NCBI GenBank assembly: GCA_024734495.1 | Contig: JALMQS010000055.1 | Span: 12,234,552 to 12,298,551 of the forward strand | Length of the DNA stretch: 64,000 nucleotides | Origin: Forficula auricularia | Lineage: Eukaryota > Arthropoda > Insecta > Dermaptera > Forficulidae | Reading direction: 5' to 3' | Shown: positions 54,792 through 64,000 of the stretch, piece after piece | Position numbering within the stretch: position 1 is the stretch's first letter | Layout: each line of letters opens with the position of its first letter | The notes under the pieces: model-generated | Told to the model about the DNA's origin: nothing | Seen by the model: only the letters and a program-made list of their open reading frames with translations | The model's database searches: none | Translations under genes and position numbers: made by a program

Positions 54792-55754
54792 ATGATAAAA
54801 AAACCTAGTGGACCACTGGCGAAGAGGAATAAGAAAAATGATTTTTCGAATATGGAAATAACGAGGGAGGAGATATCGGAGATCAAGGATGATATAAAAA
54901 AAGGTGAGCATAGAGTTATGGATTTGGGAGAGGAGGTGAATAAATTAAAAAATAATTTTGAAGAAATAATAAAGAAATTAAAGGATGATTTGGAAGAGGA
55001 AAGAAACAAGAGGATAGAATTGGAAGAAATGGTAAAAAGGGAGAAAAAGTCGGAAAAGGCTAGTGATTTCGAGATTAATAGGAATATTCAATTAGCAGAC
55101 GTGGGAAAATTCCTTCCGGTGTTTAGAGCTCTCCCAGAGGAAGATCCGAAGTTATTTTTAAAAAAGGTCGAGAATACTCTATTAAAATATAAAGTACCGG
55201 AAGATGTTTGGCTCATGGTGGTTTCGGATCAGTTGTTAGATAAGGCCAAGACATGGTGGCGGGTGGTGAAGCAATTTCCAGCGTTGGATTGGAAAGATTT
55301 TAAAATGAAATTTCTCCAAGAATACGATAGTTTAATCGTAGTCTCAAAGTTAAAGGTTATGTTTTATGAGGAGAAACAGAGAAGGGACGAACCTATAAGG
55401 TTATTTATTGAGAATAAGATGGCTTTACATAAGAGAGTTTTTCCGGACGAAGATGCTGGTTCAATCCTTCAAGTTTTAGTGGAGATGATTACTCCACGTA
55501 TTAGATCGTCCATTAGGGGAATGGAATTCACTGATATTGAAGGGTTTATGCAGACGGTAGAAGAAATAGAAAGGGATTTAAAGGATGTGGATAAAGAAGA
55601 GAAGACGAGTCCCACTCAGGATAGAAGTTGCATTCAGGATAGACGTTTATGTGAAATCTGTAGGCGGGAAGGACATGGGGAAGAGACTTGCTTCAAGAAG
55701 GGAAACGAGTGGAGGGGCAAGGAAAAAGGGAGTTCCTTGTTCAAAAATCAGTAG
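54792..55754 (+). CDS. gag protein of the LTR retrotransposon
   Basis: Structural protein that would assemble the particle and bind the element RNA. About 320 codons from the ATG at 54792. The N-terminal 90 residues are highly charged and predicted coiled-coil (many E and K). Then follows the retrotransposon gag (capsid) domain at about residues 105-260, with DKAKTWWR, WKDFKMKFLQEY and IRLFIENKM. A CCHC zinc knuckle CEICRREGHGEETC lies near residues 293-306. The frame is intact, which fits the young LTRs. It most resembles Gypsy-type gag. It is followed by a short frame in the -1 register. Confidence 0.85.
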   Translation: MIKKPSGPLAKRNKKNDFSNMEITREEISEIKDDIKKGEHRVMDLGEEVNKLKNNFEEIIKKLKDDLEEERNKRIELEEMVKREKKSEKASDFEINRNIQLADVGKFLPVFRALPEEDPKLFLKKVENTLLKYKVPEDVWLMVVSDQLLDKAKTWWRVVKQFPALDWKDFKMKFLQEYDSLIVVSKLKVMFYEEKQRRDEPIRLFIENKMALHKRVFPDEDAGSILQVLVEMITPRIRSSIRGMEFTDIEGFMQTVEEIERDLKDVDKEEKTSPTQDRSCIQDRRLCEICRREGHGEETCFKKGNEWRGKEKGSSLFKNQ

Positions 55755-56131
55755 AATTCCCTAAGAAAGTAAGAATAGAAAGTGAGATCTCTAGTCATAT
55801 TATTTGTTGTGAGAATAAATTTTCGGAAATCATTCGGCCATCAATGAAATTACAAATAGAGGAAAGAAGAAGGGTATTAACTAATGAAGATGATTTAATT
55901 CCGTACTGGTTGAAGGAAGTCAAGAAGGATGAGTTGAATATAATGGAAGAGGAGAAACTAGATGCTGGTCAGATGAAATTAAATCAAAATAAGGAAGAGT
56001 TACTTCATCAAATAAAATTATATTTAGAAAAATCGATGGATGGAGCAAAAATTATTGAAAATAGTCAAGAAAGGGGAAGGTTAGTTAAATATCATTCGAG
56101 TTATTTTAAACCTAGGAAGAAAGAAGAATGA
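55690..56131 (+). pseudogene. remnant of pol in the -1 frame
   Basis: About 145 codons that overlap the end of gag in the -1 register, where pol of Gypsy-like elements often lies. There is no protease DTG, no RT and no integrase core. The last residues (GRLVKYHSSYFKPRK) resemble the C-terminal tail of Gypsy integrases, so a large internal deletion has joined the start and the end of pol. Whether this short product is made is unknown. Confidence 0.6.
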
Positions 56132-56171
56132 TCCTGTGGGAAGCTGCGTCCGTGTTCTAAGGAGGGAGAAT

Positions 56172-56305
56172 TGATGCGTACAAAGCTTACTTGATGTATT
56201 GTTAATCGTTTTATTGTTTGTATTTACATTTATATGTTTGTTGATGTTATTGAAAATAAATGTTTTGAATAAGATTACGAGTTCTTAATTAATATGATCG
56301 TAATA
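56172..56305 (+). repeat. 3' LTR
   Basis: 134 bp, nearly identical to the 5' LTR (one T fewer in a T-run, two substitutions). It follows the purine-rich tract at 56157-56170. Confidence 0.9.
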
Positions 56306-56413
56306 TCCTCTCTGATATGCAATGTAAAAATATTTTCTCTAAAATCTATGATTGGTCCTTAAAAGTTAAATTCATTTATTAATATTAAATTTTTCATATT
56401 ATATTGATTTTAA

Positions 56414-57724
56414 TCTATATAATAAAAATGAATTTCTTTTTCTTTGTAAGCGCAGATCTCTCAAATGCCTGGGCCGATTTGGCTAATTTTTTTTTTAATT
56501 GTTCGTAATAGTCCATTTCAGGTTAATACGTAAAAAAAGTCGGAAAAGTTGCCCGGAAAATTGGAAAATTCACGAAAAACAAAAACCAAATCTGTATAGC
56601 CAACATAGCTTGCCAAACAATAAAAGAACTAAACTAGCAAAGTAAACATTTGTTGGCGGCACTGTTTGTCATATTTTTGAATGTCATTCATTCTTAATAG
56701 CATAGATAATAGAGTTCTAACCACATTATCGTTGAAGAGGAATTTAATAATGCAACAAAGATTTAAAAAACTATCTATTTTTTTAAAGTACATTTAAAAA
56801 CAAAAATTAAAAAATAAACTGCAACGGATCATTGCTAAACTTTATCCAATGTACTATCTTATTCTAAAATAAAGTACTTTAAAATATAATTTTACAAAAA
56901 ACTATATATGACATTTTTTGTGGTCCTCTAGGTACTTGATTGCAATGAATTTTAAATCCCACAAATATTAATTTGACAATTTAATTGATGAACTCAAAAA
57001 TTGTTATTTAATTAAATAAACTGCAACGGATCGTTGCTAAACTTTATCCAAATTCATTTGAAATATTAATATGTTTATTCCTTTATTATTAATCAGATAT
57101 CACTTGCTATTAAAAGTTCATGTTAACCATGCGCGGATCCAGGGAGGGGGCGACCCCCCCCCCCCAAAGCATTGGAGATCATTTTTATATGTTTATTTAA
57201 TCTTTTTTTTTATATAACATTAAATTTTAAAATTGAAGAAAATAAAGTTCTATGTGGAGGGGGGGGGGTGCGGCGTCTCTGACCCACCCCCGCTTGGACA
57301 ATTCGACCGCGACACACTTCCGAGATCAAAAGTAGATCTTATATACCGGCGACCGCCCCCCTCCCCCCCCAAATCAGAGGTCTGGATCCGCGCCTGATGT
57401 TGACTTTATTTCAAAAATAATGATCGGTTCTCATTTTTAACAGTTGAGGAATAACCATTCTACATTCGATTTTTGACGTTTCGGTTTTTATTGGTAGCCA
57501 TTGGTGAAGACATGGAGGAATCGACTTAAAATCAAAAATAGCAATCGATTCTTTAATACATTTTAAATATTTATTTCATCTTATTTGTTATGAGTGTATA
57601 TTGCAGTTAAATAGAATCTCAAATTATGTCTATTTAAGACTTTATACTAAAACAATTATATTTATTCTCTGTTACTAATAAAACATCAATAAAGCAGCCA
57701 CGTGGGGTCCAGGGGCGAAGCTAG
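56414..57724 (+). mobile_element. non-autonomous Helitron
   Basis: The 5' end TCTATATAATAAAAATGAA after an A, followed by GCCTGGGCCGATTTGGC, is a text typical of animal Helitron starts. The 3' end is CAGCCACGTGGGGTCCAG...GAAG then CTAG|T at 57721-57725. 1311 bp including a nested hAT MITE. It carries a unit of the 119-bp repeat (57440-57560) and blocks shared with 3064 and 6881. No Rep/helicase. Confidence 0.75.
57128..57396. mobile_element. hAT MITE nested in the Helitron
   Basis: Ends CATGCGCGGATCCAGG and CTGGATCCGCGCCTG; flanks ATGTTAAC (57120-57127) and ATGTTGAC (57397-57404), 8 bp with one change. Same family as 40930-41215, sharing the C-run and G-run interior and CAATTCGACCGCGACACAC-like text. 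Confidence 0.85.
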
Positions 57725-57767
57725 TAATAAATAAATATTGGTTTTTTTCTTCGGTGTACCTCTAAAA

Positions 57768-58292
57768 CAGGGGTGTCCAATCTTTTAGCTTCCCTGGGTC
57801 ACATTGGAAGAATATGAGCTGTTTTGGGTCAAACATAAAATACACTATATAGCTGGTGAGCAAAAAACGTAGAATATGTACTTAATATACTTAAGAAATT
57901 AAGCTTTATTACTTAAAAAAAATTATTATAAAAGTAAGAAACAAATAGCAACATAAAATTTTAGTTAGAAGTTTGTCATTGTTTTGGGTCGATCGTTTTA
58001 ATCCGTCGATATTTGGCTCAAAGGAATTCTCGAAATGCCCATCAAATATTTTAGATCTAGCTTCTTTCTTTGTGTGATTAATACTTGAAAATAGATGCTT
58101 GAATAAATAAAATTATTCAAGAATCATTTTATGAATATCTCATTGCAAAATAACGAGTTAAATTCAAAAATTCATTGTATTTTTAGTAATCGCAATCTCA
58201 TAAAGTTTGTAAGTTTGTGATTTTTTGTCGGGGCACACTGATAGTCATCTTGGGTCGCATGCGACCCACGGGCTACGGGTTGGACAAGCCTG
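57768..58292. mobile_element. hAT non-autonomous element with perfect 8-bp TSD
   Basis: Ends CAGGGGTGTCCAATC and GGTTGGACAAGCCTG are inverted repeats. CTCTAAAA flanks both sides (57760-57767 and 58293-58300). The inner text GGGTCACATTGG / GGGTCGCATGCGACCC is usual for this group. 525 bp, no transposase. Confidence 0.9.
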
Positions 58293-58300
58293 CTCTAAAA

Positions 58301-58780
58301 TTTCTTAATTTGGTAGGTGTACCTTAAACACAAAAAGTTGGCGGAACAATTGTCTAGAGAATGATATTCGGTTGCTACTTCCCTCGTTTGTAAACCCATT
58401 ATTAGTCCATTAAACTAAAGTCATATGATTAAGATGTATATTTTTAAAGAATTATATAATAATTAAATGAAAATTAATCAGCTATAAATGAATTTGTTGG
58501 CATGAAGTTGGCATAATTATTTAAACCAATAAAATATTCCCATTAACTTATTGAAATTTACATAATCGTTACACTTTAGTGACCTTGCCCTTGTAGTGAG
58601 AAGAAAAAATTCAGAATTGTGATTATTGAACGATGAAGGATTCTAGGAAAAACAAGGACAGCTTCTTTTAAAAAGGTTATTAAATAAAATAACATTTTCA
58701 AATATTGTCAATTTTCAAATATTTGAAATTTATATTTAATATACTTAAATTTTTTATAAAATATATATATACACATATTG
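58301..58780. other. AT-rich sequence, no gene seen
   Basis: Lies downstream of the minus-strand gene. No recognised feature. Confidence 0.55.
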
Positions 58781-58789
58781 AATTTTTAT

Positions 58790-58848
58790 TCACTTAACAA
58801 AATTATTCACAAAATCAATTTTGGATTTTGGTCTTTTTGATGTTCTTG
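58790..58848 (-). other. terminal exon of the lysine-rich gene
   Basis: Acceptor TTTTTTTAG before CAAGAACATC. Reads RTSKRPKSKIDF...NNFVK and stops at 58792-58790. It starts with two bases of a split codon and matches the one leftover base of the preceding exon. Confidence 0.5.
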
Positions 58849-61242
58849 CTAAAAAAAATAAAAATAAAAAAAATTAGAAAATATACAATCTATTATTATT
58901 ATTATTATTAAATTATTTATCTGTTTTATCAAAGTTTACTTACTTTTTTGTGATTTTTCTTCTTTAGCTTTGGATTTATTCAAGGTTTTTGTTTTTGTTG
59001 GAGTCTTATTCTTAGTTGATAATTTAGATTCGAGCCTGAAAATTTTAATTATTTGGATTAACATAAAAATTTTAAAGATTTGCTTCAGTAACATATATTG
59101 AAGGCTAAGGTGGGCTAAGGTGGAGCGAAAAAGAGTGAAATTTTACAAGTTATTTTAGCAATTAGCACTACATATGTCAAAAGTTGTGTAGTAGTAATAG
59201 AACATTCGTTTTTGAAAATTTTATGACGACATCTTTATTTCCACAATGGACCTGAATTTTGAAATTTTTTGATAAAATCGTACTATCAGACAGTTGAAAT
59301 TGAATATATTTAATTTAACATACTTTAGCAATACATAATATTAGTGGCCTAGATCAGTGGTTCTTAACCTTTTTAAGCCGCGACCTAATTTTAGGAAATA
59401 TGTTCACGTCACGACCCCGAAAAAAAGCCAAAAATGCTGACTTTTTTAACTCGCATAAAATTTTTTAACAATTAAGATAAACAAAGGTACTTTTCGATCC
59501 AAGGAAGATTTAATGAAAAAGAAGATGTATTTGATATTTTTAATTTAATTAGTATTGAATAAATAAAAACATATTTTTAAACTTATTGAAAATTAATGTA
59601 GTAAGATGTTTGGTTAACGACTCTGTGCGACGAAGAATATAAGAATATGTTTGTAGTCATCTTCATTTCCCGCAGTAAATACGAGTATTTCTACAGGTCA
59701 AAATATAGCGAGCTCTACTTGTTCTCGTTTTTAATTCTTCAAATTTCCAAACTTACTCAAAAATGAACATTTTAAAATTTTCTTTTTTGTATTCTTTAAT
59801 ACATTAATAAGTAGAGAGGATTTTAAAAAATGTACATAGAAGTAGTTTTCTACAGGCCAAAATAGAGGAGGCTTTACTTCTACTCTTTTTTACTTTCACA
59901 TTTATACTTCACACTTCAAACTCCCAACTTACTTAAAAATTAAGAGGAGATGAGTTCAATTATATATCTTAATCGTTATTAATGCTTTTTGAAAAAAGTG
60001 ATGGGATACGGAAAAAGAAATTTATTTTCGGATTCATAAGCCTAAACCTGGATCATTTTAATCTGGCTGATAAAAGAAAAGTAATTTTAGACTTCCTAAC
60101 TATTTTTAGGCGCCTACGGACAATGAATATGATGTCTAAAAATTCTAAAAATATTTTTAGATATTATTTAATTTATAAAAATAGAAATCTGCCAATGTAT
60201 AAATATTTTTTTTTTTTCAAAATTCGGATTTCCAAAGTCATTGTAGGGAATGAAGATGACCTTTGAAAAATCTCCAATAATAAATATATTAATGTGCAGA
60301 CAGCTTTCTACATATCATATAGTGCTTTTTGAAATTACAAAAAATATTCTCTCCACCCTAGTGGTCAATTCGAGTATGGAGGGGAGACTCTGAAAAAATA
60401 ATAATCCAAGAACTAGAAAGCAGAAATTTTGTTTGGTGGAGGAATTGGAAAAAATATTATATTACTTAAAGAGATTTTTCCATTTATGAGGGCAAACCGA
60501 AATGGAGAATTTGAGAAATTTAGAGTTTGCAATTATCAAAGCTCAAGAAAGCTATAATTTTATAGAAGTAGGCTTTCAATACAAAGGGCTTGTGAAATTA
60601 TGGTGATTCGAAATTTTCATGGATGACCCAAAAATGATTGTTTTTTGGTTTCATGCACAATCGAAGAAGAGTGAACTAAAAATTAATTCTGGAAATAATG
60701 TAATACTATCTCACAAACAGAAAGTTTAAGTAGCGCTGGAGTAAAGTTTAGGATAGTAAAGCCTAAATTCTCAATTTAGTATTTTTTTTATATGTAAGTT
60801 TTTTCCAAGACAAAAAAATTACAAAATAATAAATGTTGTGGTGGATGAGGGCGGGGGTCAAAAATTTCTTCAGTTTTGAACTATTATTATTTAAGTCTTT
60901 TATCAATTTATACTTACTTTGTTGAAGATTTTTCTTCTTCAGTTTTTGGTTTTTTAGATACTTTTGCCTTTTTGAACGGAGACTTTTTTTTCATTAATAA
61001 TTTAGATTCCGGTCTAAAAAATTTTTATTAAATATTTTTCATTATTTGTTTCCATAACAGAATATATTAAAATAAAAAAATAAAATAATTCTTCAGTATT
61101 GATTTTTTTACAATCTAGAATATATTTACTATTTTTATTTAAATTTTACTTACTTTTTGGTGATTTTTCTACTTTTGACTTTATTAATGATTTGACTTTT
61201 TTGATTGATTTCTTTTTATCTTTTAATAAATGAGATTCAGGC
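58790..61242 (-). CDS. lysine/serine-rich multi-exon gene, 5' part not found
   Basis: Four exons on the minus strand: 61242-61154, 61013-60918, 59035-58944 and 58848-58790, each with AG acceptor and GTAAGT donor (except the last). The first three are homologous: each encodes about 30 residues beginning PESKL or LESKL, rich in K and S, ending EKS. The terminal exon ends ...DFVNNFVK and TGA, with AATAAA directly after. The third-to-fourth and second-to-third junctions are in frame; the first-to-second junction is off by one base. Lysine-rich repeats recall histone-H1-like or nucleolar tails, but I assign no function. The start is upstream of 61242 and unrecognised. Confidence 0.5.
58944..59035 (-). 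other. repeat exon A
   Basis: 92 nt; acceptor ATTTTCAG, donor GTAAGTAAA. Encodes LESKLSTKNKTPTKTK... ending KEEKSQK. It is followed by a 95-nt intron. Confidence 0.5.
59036..60917 (-). other. long intron of the lysine-rich gene
   Basis: About 1.9 kb. It holds a hAT-like end (CAGTGGTTCTTAACCTTTT at 59355) and an internal duplication in which TTCTACAGGTCAAAATA at 59691 and the text to 59765 recur at 59850-59940. A 94-codon plus frame (59982-60266) has no family features and is not called. Confidence 0.4.
60918..61013 (-). other. repeat exon B
   Basis: 96 nt, so it does not change the frame; acceptor TTTTTTAG, donor GTAAGTATA. Encodes PESKLLMKKKSPFKKAK... ending EEEKSST. Confidence 0.5.
61154..61242 (-). 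other. repeat exon C
   Basis: 89 nt; acceptor TTTTACAG, donor GTAAGTAAA. Encodes PESHLLKDKKKSIKK... ending VEKSPK. The 140-nt intron to exon B is short. One more base would be needed for the frame to continue into exon B. Confidence 0.5.
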
Positions 61243-62441
61243 CTGTAAAATTTAATAAAATATATATAAGTATATGTTTGATTTGAAAATATGAAATGCA
61301 ATTTGACATTTTTATAAATTAGTAGATAAAAGTGATAAATTTACACAATATTTCTAGAAATAAATTCCATAGATATTTGATATTTTTTGCAGGTAAACTC
61401 CTTTTAAAATCCCTAAAATCAACATTCACCAGCGTTTCCAATAAAAACACTGATAAACAATGAAATTTACCTTTAAATAAAACTAAGTGATCTTTATGTA
61501 TTCAGATGTGCTGATAACGAATATCGCATCCGTTTTTCTCAATCCCCTAAATTTTTTGCGGCACACTCACATTTTATAGTTGTATGGTTTCAGGTCTCCG
61601 CACCCGGCTTAACTTAGACTTTCTTTTTTTATTTGAAAGTCTACCCAGGCTTCATTCGAATTCTTATAATTCATAAAGTATTAATACATAATATTTTTTT
61701 CATAATAGTTTTTTTTTCCTTTTTTTTGCATGAAATTTCTTCATTGAACGGTCAAAATCGGCCCTATACATATTTTTAATTTTTTTTATATTTCTTAGTT
61801 ATTCACTTAAATATTTAAATTCTATTTCATGAACAAGCAAACAAAAATAATTTCAAATTTCAAAGTATTATTACAAAGGGAATTAAATTTTTATCAAAAA
61901 CAAAAAATGAAAATCTGAGGAAAACGATAGGTGATACAGCATTTCTACTTTCAGATTTGGATTAAGCGGGGTCGAGTTATAAATAATCACCTATCTTCAT
62001 TCAAAGGGGCAAAAAAAAATTTGAATTTGTTTTTCAGTGAAATCAAAGAAACCAGTTTTTGCAAAATTATTTTTGTTCAACTCTTCATATCGTAAAAGTG
62101 TTAGCTTTTCACCCTTTATCTTTTATATGTAAATACTTAATAATCCAATTCTTCTCCCACTCCCTAAAACTTCTTTATCTCAAATGTGATTTGCAAATAC
62201 TCAACCTCCCTTAATCCTGAAATATTCATTTTTCTTACTCAAATAATTAATCTGGTCTTATTGTATATTATTATGGATGTTTAACATTAAATCAAAACTA
62301 AATATTTATATCTAAATTTAAATTTTTAGAAAAATAAGATGTGAGTTTGACGATTTCGTCTTCAAATTCCTTTCCCTACTACATAGACGATTGTAGTCTT
62401 CAGTATCAAATAATGGAAATATATAATGCTGTTTCTTTGAT
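61243..62441. other. AT-rich sequence upstream of the gene, nothing assigned
   Basis: Further exons would be expected here on the minus strand. A donor-like AAAG|GTAAAT lies near 61470 but I could not define an exon. No promoter element was recognised. Confidence 0.4.
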
Positions 62442-62445
62442 TTAA

Positions 62446-62963
62446 GGAGGTTCCTTCGCGACAATCCACACAAAAAGTTTTAGCCTCGTAACCACTCTAT
62501 AAATATGAACGGTGCTAAAATTTTAGGTTAAGCTTTTTTAACGTTACTGTACTTTTCACACTACTATATCCTCTTTAAGAATGGATCGTTTCCAAGCGAT
62601 TGATATTATATGCCCTCCACTAAAAATAATCGCCCAAATATGTTTTTTTTAATTTTTTATCAAACCTACGTGGTAAATAATTTTAATTTTTATTAAGTTA
62701 CTCCGAATAGATTATTCTAAAAAAAATATTAGTTTTTCATCAAGATGGTGAAAGTCCTTCAATGAAAAAAAATAAAATAATGATCATTTTCCCACCCTTT
62801 CCCAATCTACTATATGTAAAAAATTTCATTTTTAATTGCAATTATTTCATAAATCGTCTTCAAATTTTAACAGTGTGTTTATTATGCTTTTATCGAGCTT
62901 TTAATGACTTATATTCCAAGTTTCGAAGACTTCTTGAATTTTTGCATTTGTGAAAGAACTACC
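62446..62963 (-). mobile_element. TTAA-site DNA element, family T1, copy 4
   Basis: TTAA at 62442-62445 and 62964-62967. An inverted copy of 8817-9325 with ends GGAGGTTCCTTC and GAAAGAACTACC. 518 bp. The 63-codon frame inside is not conserved in the other copies. Confidence 0.8.
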
Positions 62964-63025
62964 TTAAATACAATCGAAAAATGCATTTCACAAAATTAAA
63001 GTGGCATTTTTACATAGAAACAATC

Positions 63026-63332
63026 TTAGACCATGAAATATATAGACACGCCCTCTGCTAGTCTCCACACAGAGTGAAGTGAGGCCAACATCGCCTACAG
63101 ATGACGTCACGTTCTCGCATAAATATTTTGGTTATATTAATTTAATATTAATTTGCGATTATTGGAATCCAAAATAAATAATCTAAACTACGATAAATTT
63201 ATCTCAATGTATAATTACTATAGTGGCCATGCTATTTCTGGGTGTTCCTACCACAGATGACGTCAAGTTCTATAGGAGATGTTGGCTTCACCAAATCGAC
63301 ACCAGGGCGTGTCTATATATTTCATGGTCTAA
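63026..63332. mobile_element. MITE with about 30-bp TIR
   Basis: TTAGACCATGAAATATATAG ... ACACGCCCT is mirrored by AGGGCGTGT ... TATATTTCATGGTCTAA. 307 bp. Both arms also contain an ACAGATGACGTCA block near the ends of the interior. Superfamily not certain. Confidence 0.75.
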
Positions 63333-64000
63333 GGAAACAATGTTGTTTTAATACCTAGACTCGTAACTTTAAAGTTTTTTGCAATCAGCTTTACCCCGCT
63401 AAAGACATTTAACACAAGAGTCATTCCGTGCAAAATCAACACACTTTAAATAAAAATTTTACCTCACCACTTTAGACTTTCTTGAAATTTGGTACACTGA
63501 CATAGTGTGCTAATATGAATGAAAATACAAAATTTCAAATTTTTATCTTGAATAGTTTTTTTTATACGGTCTTGTGAAGTTTTCAAAAAATCGCAAAAAA
63601 ACCACGAACAAACAATTTTGAAACTGTTCTAAAAGCTGTCTTAATTGAGTTAGAGAGGTGAGACAGGTGTCATTTTGCAGCTTTGTTAATGCTCTTTTCA
63701 GAGACATACATACAACATGACATAGGTTGTAATAAATTTTTTTTTCAAAATGTAAATCAAATTTTTGATTTTGATTTTTTCTAAAAAGTACCACTTTTAA
63801 AATTTTCAAAAAAATTCTGTAAATAGATAGTACTTTCATAAACTACTATGCAAAGTATAATGATGGGATGGTAATGGGGTCTATGTTTAAAAAAATTATT
63901 ACTGACTCTTGTTTTTCATAAATACCCAGTTTTGACCAAATAATAATGATTTTAATGTAGTGAAACGACATTTTATGAAAAATCACTTGTGTATATTAAA
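63333..64000. other. unassigned sequence, possible repeat
   Basis: The stretch 63380-63740 (TTGAAATTTGGTACACTGAC and GACATACATACAACATGAC) has the style of interspersed repeats, but no second copy is in this window. The 98-codon minus frame (63839-63543) is not called. Confidence 0.45.

Larger units (their letters stand above)
54635..56305 (+). mobile_element. LTR retrotransposon with gag but almost no pol
   Basis: Target duplication TCCT at 54631-54634 and 56306-56309. The LTRs are 135 and 134 bp and differ by two substitutions and one indel. The primer binding site TGGCGCCCGAACA (54771-54783) fits a lysine-tRNA 3' end. A purine tract AAGGAGGGAGAA precedes the 3' LTR. Total 1671 bp against 5 kb or more for a full Gypsy-like element; protease, RT, RNase H and most of integrase are missing. 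It could move only with enzymes from a relative. Confidence 0.9.
54228..56386. mobile_element. tRNA-like palindromic element interrupted by an LTR retrotransposon
   Basis: Left arm 54228-54530 starts AATATTAATAAATGAATTTA; right arm continues 54520-54634 and 56306-56386, ending TAAATTCATTTATTAATATT. Each arm holds a B box (inverse GGAATCGAACCC at 54319, GGGTTCGATTCC at 54610) and a GCTAACNRNYCCGGC-type A-box region. A shorter extra copy lies at 54425-54520. The right arm is split by the LTR element; joining the flanks minus one TCCT restores the palindrome. Confidence 0.8.

Noticed and set aside
59982..60266. 94-codon plus-strand frame
   Set aside because: No domain, lies in the intron opposite the spliced gene, amino acid use expected by chance from AT-rich DNA.
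63543..63839. 98-codon minus-strand frame
   Set aside because: No recognisable family and located in what looks like a non-coding repeat.

Overview
The window looks like repeat-dense, AT-rich DNA from an animal nuclear genome, most likely an arthropod and probably an insect. I see no prokaryotic gene organisation, no long host reading frame and no rRNA or canonical tRNA gene. The evidence for an animal genome is the transposon content: Helitrons with TC...CTAG ends, hAT, Tc1/mariner and TTAA-site elements, non-LTR and LTR retrotransposons, tRNA-derived SINEs, and spliced exons with GTAAGT donors. I cannot name the species.

Layout. 0-10 kb: a CT-rich tract, old hAT ends, a 119-bp tandem array nested in a hAT relic (6.2-8.0 kb) and a TTAA element. 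10.2-13.0 kb: half a MITE, then two 5'-truncated copies of one non-LTR retrotransposon. 13.3-18.6 kb: a hairpin element with a tRNA-like core, then a very large imperfect inverted repeat (arms about 1.8-2 kb) that holds nested mariner-type MITEs and a younger palindromic insertion. 19-25 kb: a hAT element with TSD, two inverted copies of one interspersed repeat, a fold-back, and another TTAA element. 25-30 kb: a short Helitron, a Helitron-like hairpin, a 400-bp palindrome, a complete non-autonomous Helitron on the minus strand carrying a C-rich satellite, and a SINE. 31-37 kb: several near-perfect palindromes, a TTAA element and an insect-type interspersed repeat. 37-43 kb: a Tc1 relic, a LINE fragment, hAT MITEs, a tandem triplication of a tRNA-like hairpin unit, another fold-back and another TTAA element. 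44-51 kb: a TTAA element, LINE tails, a 120-bp-TIR element, a MITE, a CpG-rich promoter-like island and nested palindromes. 51.5-58.3 kb: a LINE C-terminus, then an LTR retrotransposon with gag but almost no pol (54635-56305) inside a tRNA-like palindrome, a Helitron and a hAT MITE. 58.8-61.2 kb: the only plausible host gene, a minus-strand lysine/serine-rich gene with three homologous small exons. 62-64 kb: a fourth TTAA-element copy and a small MITE.

The most interesting signal is a recurrent module, CTGANGA + one extra base + short hairpin + GAAAC (often followed by GTY). It recurs at about nine places, mostly in palindromic elements. In the best copies (31.2, 42.6 and 50.6 kb) the flanks can also pair as a stem I, which is the layout of a hammerhead ribozyme with a minimal stem III. 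Two palindromes share a leader around GGTGTTGGT, carry the core and have 12-13-bp target-site duplications, as expected for retroposition. I propose a family of ribozyme-bearing, probably Penelope-like or retrozyme-like non-autonomous retroelements. This is inference from reading the sequence; no search or folding was run.
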